Part shown: positions 34,112 to 38,821 of the stretch, one piece after another
Position numbering within the stretch: the stretch's first letter is position 1
Layout: the number at the start of each line of letters is the position of its first letter
Source of the DNA: an uncultured Mediterraneibacter sp.
GTDB taxonomy: Bacteria; Bacillota; Clostridia; Lachnospirales; Lachnospiraceae
DNA length: 38,821 nt
Assembly: GCF_934309415.1 (NCBI RefSeq)
Contig: NZ_CAKRDI010000028.1
Location: forward strand, 1 to 38,821
Reading direction: 5' to 3'
Translations under genes and position numbers: made by a program
The notes under the pieces: generated by a model
Told to the model about the DNA's origin: nothing
Databases searched by the model: none
What the model saw: the letters and a program-made list of their open reading frames with translations, nothing else

Positions 34112-34843
34112 TTATTTTTCTGCCTGCTGATCTGTTTCTGCTGTGTCAGTTGCTGCATTCTCAGCCTCAGCTGCCGCCTGTGCATTTCCTACACAGTGCA
34201 TATATTTTATCATATCCTCCAGCTTTTTGTGAAGCTTAATATTTTCCTGCTGAAGCTCGCGGATATCATTGAGTACAGGGTCTGGCAGATGTACCTGATC
34301 CATATCGCTTCTCGGAACTTTCTTGTTGTCCATGCGCACGATTCTTCCCGGCACACCAACTACCGTACAGTTCGGTGGAACCTCTTCAAGTACTACAGAT
34401 CCGGCACCGATCTTTGAATTTTCTCCGATCGTGAAGGATCCGATTACTTTTGCTCCTGCACTGACCATGACATTGTCGCGCAGTGTAGGATGACGTTTTC
34501 CCTGCTCTTTTCCGGTACCTCCAAGTGTTACGCCCTGGTAGAGAGTTACGTTATCCCCAATGATCGTAGTCTCTCCAATGATCACTCCACTTCCGTGGTC
34601 AATAAAAAGTCCTTTCCCGATCGTTGCACCCGGGTGAATCTCAATCCCGGTTTTTCTCGCTGCTCTCTGGGAAATCCATCTTGCCCAGAAATAGTGTTTT
34701 TTCAAATACAACTTATGTGCCACACGATAACTTAAGATTACTTTAAAACTTGGATAGAGAAATACTTCCATATTGGACTTGATCGCAGGATCTCGCTCCC
34801 TGATCACCTGTATTTCCTGTCGAACATAAGATAACATACCCAT
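34112..34843 (-). CDS. cysE: Serine O-acetyltransferase
   Basis: From ATG 34843 (AAGGAGAG 4 nt ahead) the product is 243 residues; the longer reading from 34957 covers leader RNA and is rejected. It has the left-handed beta-helix hexapeptide repeats IEIHPGATIGKG, IDHGSGVVIGET, DNVTLYQGVTLGG, KRHPTLRDNVMVSAGAKVIG with the catalytic His residues. It makes O-acetylserine for cysteine synthesis. It is a short-type CysE (no long N-terminal domain), with an Ala/Glu-rich tail after residue 220. A Cys-type T-box lies upstream and cysS downstream. Confidence 0.96.
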   Translation of the reverse strand: MGMLSYVRQEIQVIRERDPAIKSNMEVFLYPSFKVILSYRVAHKLYLKKHYFWARWISQRAARKTGIEIHPGATIGKGLFIDHGSGVIIGETTIIGDNVTLYQGVTLGGTGKEQGKRHPTLRDNVMVSAGAKVIGSFTIGENSKIGAGSVVLEEVPPNCTVVGVPGRIVRMDNKKVPRSDMDQVHLPDPVLNDIRELQQENIKLHKKLEDMIKYMHCVGNAQAAAEAENAATDTAETDQQAEK

Positions 34844-34991
34844 GATTCTCTCTCCTTTTTTCTGCTTTATGTTCTGATCTATGAAATGAAATTGACTGAA
34901 ATAGCAGTGTGTCTTCTCTTCATTCCGGTTGGTACAGAACCATTGTCCACCAGGCAATGTGCGCCCTCACAGTGCGCATCCTCGCGGAGCG

Positions 34992-35033
34992 TTTTTATAT
35001 ATTAGGAAAGAGCACTTTCTTGATATATAAAAA
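34992..35033. other. AT-rich palindrome between T-box terminator and cysE
   Basis: TTTTTATATAT (34992-35002) pairs with ATATATAAAAA (35023-35033), with GGAAAG/CTTTCT inside. It lies directly after the T-box terminator. A second small stem (TGCGC/GCGCA) is at about 34957-34977. Either may be a backup terminator or an RNA-processing site ahead of cysE. Confidence 0.4.
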
Positions 35034-35380
35034 AACTCCGTCTCTTGCTAGAGACGAAGTTCTATCCGCGGTTCCACTCTAATAAAAGAATTGCTTCTTT
35101 CACTCAGTCACATGTAACGTATGTGAAACGTACCCTGCTACTTCAGGCATGATCAAAATCCTCTTTAACAGATATTGATCGAATTCTGTTTTGAGAAACG
35201 CCAGCTCTGCTGACTCTTTCTAAACGTAATCATGCTTTTATTCGCAGGATCAACTCCCGGAGGCACTTCACAAAAATGCTGACTTCAGGATGCTTCCAGC
35301 CAATGACATCCTTTCTCTGTAAGCAGACAGTCTCTGTTACTCTTCCCGTTCTCAGTCTTTCCAGTTCTTTTACTTAAATC
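35030..35380 (-). ncRNA. T-box leader of the cysE-cysS operon
   Basis: On the minus strand the T-box core GAGTGGAACCGCGG (35079-35066; core usually GTGGTACCGCG) precedes a terminator stem ACTTCGTCTC/GAGACGGAGT (35060-35035) and a run of T's. Upstream are Stem I features: the AGGATG/CATCCT distal stem and purine-rich AGAGAAAGG. T-boxes read uncharged tRNA through a specifier codon. A TGC (Cys) at 35265-35263 is a plausible specifier but I could not fold it with certainty. The downstream genes cysE and cysS argue for cysteine. The U-to-A change in the core (GGAACC) is a known variation type. Confidence 0.88.
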
Positions 35381-35386
35381 TACTTT

Positions 35387-35415
35387 ATATTATGCAAAAT
35401 TTATCGATTTGTCAA
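35387..35415 (-). promoter_or_regulatory. Promoter of the cysE T-box operon
   Basis: TTGACA (minus 35415-35410), 17 nt, TAATAT (35392-35387): a near-consensus housekeeping promoter placed just before the leader. Confidence 0.85.
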
Positions 35416-35574
35416 CCTTTGTCGGTCGGATTTACTGTACTTTCTTAAATTTTCATTACCGTTCAGACCAGAGCTAATCATTTTTCTGACCAGCTCTGGA
35501 GGACACACGTTTCAGCTTAAATGTACCTTGTTCTGCCATTAAAGGTGCTTCTAAATATTGAAACACATTACTGG

Positions 35575-36888
35575 TCACACAATCTCATTCAGCATAATCT
35601 CAGATAATTTTTTTACTTTCTCAAGTTCTGCCTGTAAATGTTCTGTCAGAATCACCTGGCCGCTTTTTTTCAATTCTTCCAGTGAATGGTAGCCAAACAA
35701 AAGCTCCGTCAGTTCTGCAATCGGAATCATTCCTTCGGAATCTTCTGTCTCACTGACATGGATCTTCTCTTCTCCCACTTCACTGGTTAATTTCCATACA
35801 CGGCTGTTTTTCTGCAGAATCGGATCAATCACGGCAAAGGAACAATTCAGTGTTTCCTCAGCCGGAACTTTTAAAGTTTGAAGTAATGTTGGTAAATGCA
35901 GAATTCTCACCATGATGAGCGGAGTTTCTTTTTCCGTATCTTCCGGCATGCAGCCATAAACTGTTATCCCCGGTTCTGTCAGGTTCTGTGCTTCTTCCTG
36001 ACTCTTTTCTTCTTGTTCCTGCTGAGATTGTGCTTTTTCTACCATATTTTCATTTTCTACATCTGATTCATCCAACCTCGCAGTAGTTATCCCTGTCATT
36101 TCATATTCAGAGTCCTTTTTCTCTTTCTCTCTTTCATCTGGAACAAGCTCTTTCAGTTCTCTCACAACATTCAGAAAAGCATCCCGATATCCATCCAGAT
36201 ACAAAACTTCACGAATCTCCAGCCCTTCTTCCATCGCATAGGCAAACATTCCTATGATCTGTCTTCCTTCTTCAAGAAGACAAACTCCTCCGAATTCACT
36301 CTGTTGCTCTAAGATCATGGTTCTGTAATATTCTGCGTCATGCACCGCGCAGACATTCCATTTCGCCGCAAAATGATTCTGGAAAAATTCAGCCATCACT
36401 GTGGCATCCATCAGTCTTGCTTCTCTCCAAGTCACGGTTGTTTTTATTGTGCTTACTTCGCTTACAACTTTTTCCTCTTCTGTCAGAACACAGGAAGGCT
36501 GACGGTAAACATATCGGAAATCATACGGTGTATAGATTGCTTCTGCTGCCGGCATCAAAAAGGTAAACGCATCCTTTCGATCATACAGATCCTGCATTGC
36601 TTTTGTCAGAAGCTGTCTCATATAGCCTCTGCTTCTGTACTCCTTCTGTGTCGCTACTCCTATAATGTATTCCGAGCGGAGTCTTGCATCTTCCACCTGA
36701 AGTTCATAAGGATTCAGCTGCAGCATGGAACGGATTGCATCGTCCTCTTCTATTACATAAATCGCATTGTCTTTTGTCTTGATATAGTAATAATAATCCA
36801 GGAATTCTCTGCTGTCCTCCGAAAATACTTCTTCCCAGAGTTTTCTTGTCTTTCCATGTTCTTCCGTCTCTAACTTTCTAAGTTTCAT
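35575..36888 (-). CDS. GNAT N-acetyltransferase, Eis-like
   Basis: The 437-residue protein begins with a GNAT fold whose acetyl-CoA loop reads IGVATQKEYRSRGYMRQLL near 91-109 (R/Q-x-x-G-x-A/G type). YTPYDFRYVY follows, as in Eis proteins. The C-terminal ~100 residues (FAVIDPILQKN; LTELLFGYHSLEEL) resemble the sterol-carrier-like domain of Eis. Between them is a Glu/Gln/Lys-rich low-complexity insert near 255-305 (AQSQQEQEEKSQEEAQN), unusual for the family. Eis enzymes acetylate amines on aminoglycosides, peptides or proteins; the substrate here is unknown. It stands alone. Confidence 0.8.
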   Translation of the reverse strand: MKLRKLETEEHGKTRKLWEEVFSEDSREFLDYYYYIKTKDNAIYVIEEDDAIRSMLQLNPYELQVEDARLRSEYIIGVATQKEYRSRGYMRQLLTKAMQDLYDRKDAFTFLMPAAEAIYTPYDFRYVYRQPSCVLTEEEKVVSEVSTIKTTVTWREARLMDATVMAEFFQNHFAAKWNVCAVHDAEYYRTMILEQQSEFGGVCLLEEGRQIIGMFAYAMEEGLEIREVLYLDGYRDAFLNVVRELKELVPDEREKEKKDSEYEMTGITTARLDESDVENENMVEKAQSQQEQEEKSQEEAQNLTEPGITVYGCMPEDTEKETPLIMVRILHLPTLLQTLKVPAEETLNCSFAVIDPILQKNSRVWKLTSEVGEEKIHVSETEDSEGMIPIAELTELLFGYHSLEELKKSGQVILTEHLQAELEKVKKLSEIMLNEIV

Positions 36889-37097
36889 GCTGATGTTTAC
36901 TCCTTTCCTTACTTTCTCCTTCTATCTTTCAGATACAACCTGACCATCAATATCAATTCCAATATAGCTCTCCTATATCAAATGAGCACAAATACAGATC
37001 TACTGTTTTGTGCTCTTTTGATTCTAAAATAAATTTACTGTTTCTAAAATTTCTCCAAAAAACTGTTAAAGTGTGTCTGTTTTCTTCGGCTAAATAA

Positions 37098-37649
37098 CTA
37101 CTCCTGTCTCTGTCTTGCCGCACAGCATCCACCGCATCCTGCCGGTGCCGCTGTCACGTCCATGCTACTGTAATTCATGTATTTTTCAATAGCGCAGATT
37201 GCCTGAGAGGAGATACCCTCTCCACTTCCTGTAAATCCAAGCCCCTCTTCCGTAGTTGCTTTTACATTAATCTGATCCACATCAATTCCGAGTGCTTTCG
37301 CCATATTCTCACGCATCTGATCAATATGCGGACGCATCTTCGGTCTCTGGGCAATGATCGTTGCATCAATATTCTCAATCATGTATCCGTTCTCATCCAA
37401 AAGTTTTCCTACATGCTCCAGGAGACGAATACTGGAGGCTCCTTCATACTTTGGATCCGTATCCGGAAAATGCTTTCCAATGTCTCCAAGTGCCGCAGCC
37501 CCAAGAAGTGCATCCATCACTGCATGAAGCATTACATCCGCATCAGAATGTCCCAGCAGGCCTTTTTCATAAGGGATCTCAACTCCACCTATGATCAGCT
37601 TTCTTCCTTCTACCAGTTTGTGAACATCATATCCCATACCTACTCGCAT
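37098..37649 (-). CDS. ispF: 2-C-methyl-D-erythritol 2,4-cyclodiphosphate synthase
   Basis: This non-mevalonate isoprenoid enzyme has metal ligands Asp8, His10 and His42 ([18 protein letters not shown]), [10 protein letters not shown], and [17 protein letters not shown] near 130-147. The enzyme proper ends near residue 160. Here a tail follows, ending [16 protein letters not shown], with three clustered cysteines that are not part of the family and might bind metal. Its ATG lies 2 nt after the stop of the acidic membrane protein gene, so the two form an operon. Confidence 0.95.
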   Translation of the reverse strand: MRVGMGYDVHKLVEGRKLIIGGVEIPYEKGLLGHSDADVMLHAVMDALLGAAALGDIGKHFPDTDPKYEGASSIRLLEHVGKLLDENGYMIENIDATIIAQRPKMRPHIDQMRENMAKALGIDVDQINVKATTEEGLGFTGSGEGISSQAICAIEKYMNYSSMDVTAAPAGCGGCCAARQRQE

Positions 37650-37651
37650 AT

Positions 37652-38266
37652 CTATTTCTCCTCAAAATCATTCTCTGCTTCCTCTGAAACAGGCTCCTCG
37701 TCCTCTGCAATTTCTTCCAGCTGAACTACTTCTTCCTCCGCTTCTTCTGAAGAACTCTTCTCGTCTTTTTCTGCCTCTGACTTTTCTTCTGATTTTTCCT
37801 CTTTCTCAGATGCATCCTTTGATTCTTCCGTCATCTTTGAATCTGAAGCTTCTTCTTTTGCTTCTGTATCCTTCTTTTCCGATTTCTCATCATCTTTTGT
37901 TTCCCCGGATGTATCCGCTGTTGCATCATCTGCCGATTTCTTTTCCGGTCCGGCTTCTGTCATAACAGATTTTTTATTTTCGGCATCTTTATCAGAAGAA
38001 GACTGGAACTGACGATTCACTTCTTCTGTATCCAACGATGCGGTATCCTGCATCTGCCCTTTTTTCTTGAAAGAAATTCCAAGCATCTTTTTCAGTGCTG
38101 TGCCTGCATAAAGAGCACCGATCACTATAAAGATCACAGACATCACTGCCATAAATACCATATTGCTTGGCTGCTTCCGTGTCACATCCATCAGAATCTT
38201 CACCCCCAGATAGATCAGGTAAATTCCTGCTACAATTCTGAAGATATGTCCGCTGTTTTTATTCAT
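37652..38266 (-). CDS. Two-helix membrane protein with acidic tail
   Basis: From ATG 38266 (GGAGGATAAAGAC directly ahead) the product is 204 residues; the longer reading adds 20 residues without a ribosome site. Two hydrophobic helices (about 10-28 and 36-59: [39 protein letters not shown]) are followed by a short basic patch and ~125 residues dominated by Glu, Lys, Asp and Ser ([20 protein letters not shown]). The tail faces the cytoplasm if the N-terminus is inside. It is coupled to ispF by a 2-nt gap. Similar in plan to the protein at 23226-23654. Function unknown. Confidence 0.75.
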   Translation of the reverse strand: MNKNSGHIFRIVAGIYLIYLGVKILMDVTRKQPSNMVFMAVMSVIFIVIGALYAGTALKKMLGISFKKKGQMQDTASLDTEEVNRQFQSSSDKDAENKKSVMTEAGPEKKSADDATADTSGETKDDEKSEKKDTEAKEEASDSKMTEESKDASEKEEKSEEKSEAEKDEKSSSEEAEEEVVQLEEIAEDEEPVSEEAENDFEEK

Positions 38267-38370
38267 GTCTTTATCCTCCGTAAATAGTACTGTATACATC
38301 TTACCATAAAACATACTGGTTAGCATGCTATTTCATACATTTTTCATCTCCTTCTTTTAAATTAATAGTT

Positions 38371-38513
38371 GTTACTGTTCACAGCATAGCTGTAAACAGT
38401 AACGTATCTCGCCATTTAGAATCGCCTTTGGCGATGGGCGAGATACATTCAAGACAATACGTGCATCCTCCATGCCAATCAGCGGAGTGATTGACATGGG
38501 AGTGAACAATAAC
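38371..38513 (+). repeat. Family B composite element (143 bp, three hairpins)
   Basis: Same length, order and hairpins as 28775-28917. Base changes fall mostly in loops (CCTTTGGCG for CCTGCGGCG) or keep pairing, which hints that structure is maintained. It ends GTGAACAATAAC. Confidence 0.9.
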
Positions 38514-38518
38514 TACTA

Positions 38519-38550
38519 GTTACTGTTCACAGCAAGCTGCAAACAGTAAC
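38519..38550 (+). repeat. Family B hairpin (32 bp)
   Basis: GTTACTGTTCACAGC-AAGCTGCAAACAGTAAC, 5 nt after the 143-bp element, same orientation; followed by GTATC. The rest of the gap to 38718 shows nothing further. Confidence 0.88.
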
Positions 38551-38718
38551 GTATCAATCTTCATCAGCCAAATAATGACAAAGCCTTTCACTAAACGGAT
38601 CATTCAGATTACAGGATTGATTTCTTACACTCTCTGCAAAGCAAATAAAAGTACCTGGCAGTTAGTACATCGATGAGACAGTTATTTATGAAACGATGTA
38701 CTAGGCATATAAAAAGAA

Positions 38719-38734
38719 GCCTACTTCCGTAGAC
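38719..38734 (-). terminator. Terminator after tRNA-Met
   Basis: GTCTAC pairs with GTAGGC around a GGAA tetraloop on the minus strand, followed by TTCTTTTT. Confidence 0.8.
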
Positions 38735-38746
38735 TCCTCAACATAG

Positions 38747-38820
38747 TAGCGGGAACTGGATTTGAACCAGCGACACCACGGGTATGAACCGTGTGCTCTA
38801 GCCAACTGAGCTATCCCGCC
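38747..38820 (-). tRNA. tRNA with CAT anticodon (elongator Met, or Ile2)
   Basis: A 74-nt cloverleaf on the minus strand: acceptor GGCGGGA/TCCCGCT, D arm GCTC/GAGC, anticodon stem CACGG/CCGTG with loop TTCATAC, T arm CTGGTTCAAATCCAG. The G1-U72 end pair is not the C1-A72 mismatch of initiator tRNA, so it is elongator Met or a lysidine-modified Ile2; sequence alone does not settle which. Confidence 0.93.
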
Positions 38821-38821
38821 A

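Noticed and set aside
34844..34957. Longer cysE start at 34957
   Set aside because: The extra 38 residues are translated leader without a ribosome site; the hexapeptide enzyme starts at 34843 with AAGGAGAG.
19833..38550. Possible CRISPR array from the recurring GTTACTG units
   Set aside because: The copies are kilobases apart, palindromic and separated by genes; there are no regular spacers or cas genes.
38747..38820. Initiator tRNA-fMet
   Set aside because: The first pair is G1-U72 rather than the C1-A72 mismatch expected of an initiator.

Overview
The window reads as a chromosome segment of a gut Lachnospiraceae-type Firmicute (Mediterraneibacter/Dorea/Blautia-like). The evidence is low-to-mid GC, strong AGGAGG ribosome sites, the housekeeping order cysE-cysS-mrnC-rlmB-sigH, a T-box leader, a MetA of the acetyl-CoA type and a glycyl-radical enzyme cluster. 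Genus is an inference.

Layout. (1) 1-2120 is a mobile-element graveyard. The 5' end of a group II intron runs off the left edge, and behind it lie pieces of ParM-like, DUF7662, Cys-rich KTR and winged-helix genes, with one intact small membrane protein. (2) 2520-10282 is an unassigned fermentative module: a Gfo/Idh/MocA oxidoreductase, an iron alcohol dehydrogenase, an AraC regulator with a Cys-rich PocR-like sensor, a glycyl-radical activase and a glycyl-radical enzyme (GRE) of 843 aa. The alcohol dehydrogenase and GRE genes, about 6.7 kb apart and on opposite strands, share a 17-bp box placed exactly 60 nt upstream of a TATAAT -10. This looks like a regulon operator and is the best candidate for an undescribed system. 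(3) 10549-12500 is decayed: a 5'-truncated HIRAN protein fused to a broken heavy-metal P-type ATPase, and a flavodoxin remnant next to a decayed repeat. (4) 12802-14415 encodes a nuclease-like domain joined to a DUF2075/SF1-type ATPase, a possible defence gene. (5) 14658-28528 is core metabolism and small genes: 3-hydroxyacyl-CoA dehydrogenase, MetA, AI-2E-type transporter, DUF1540, aldo-keto reductase, SEC-C protein, PurA, MocR regulator, GlnRS and a Nudix protein. (6) 29154-38820 is mostly one minus-strand block: tRNA-Thr, dtd, CPBP protease, sigH, rlmB, mrnC, cysS, cysE under a T-box, an Eis-like GNAT, ispF with an acidic membrane protein, and tRNA-Met.

Two families of palindromic intergenic repeats are scattered through the window. 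Family A is up to 166 bp, with CTAGAG...CTCTAG ends and imperfect inverted halves. It usually sits directly after a stop codon or next to a terminator, and in one case it supplies the stop codon. Family B is a 33-bp hairpin starting GTTACTGTTCACAGC, which also appears as the first module of a 143-bp three-hairpin element present twice at identical length.

Working together: the GRE module plausibly dehydrates or cleaves a small hydroxylated substrate, with the alcohol dehydrogenase reducing the resulting aldehyde and the Gfo/Idh enzyme handling a related oxidation. The PocR-like AraC protein would switch both promoters. The substrate cannot be read from the sequence.
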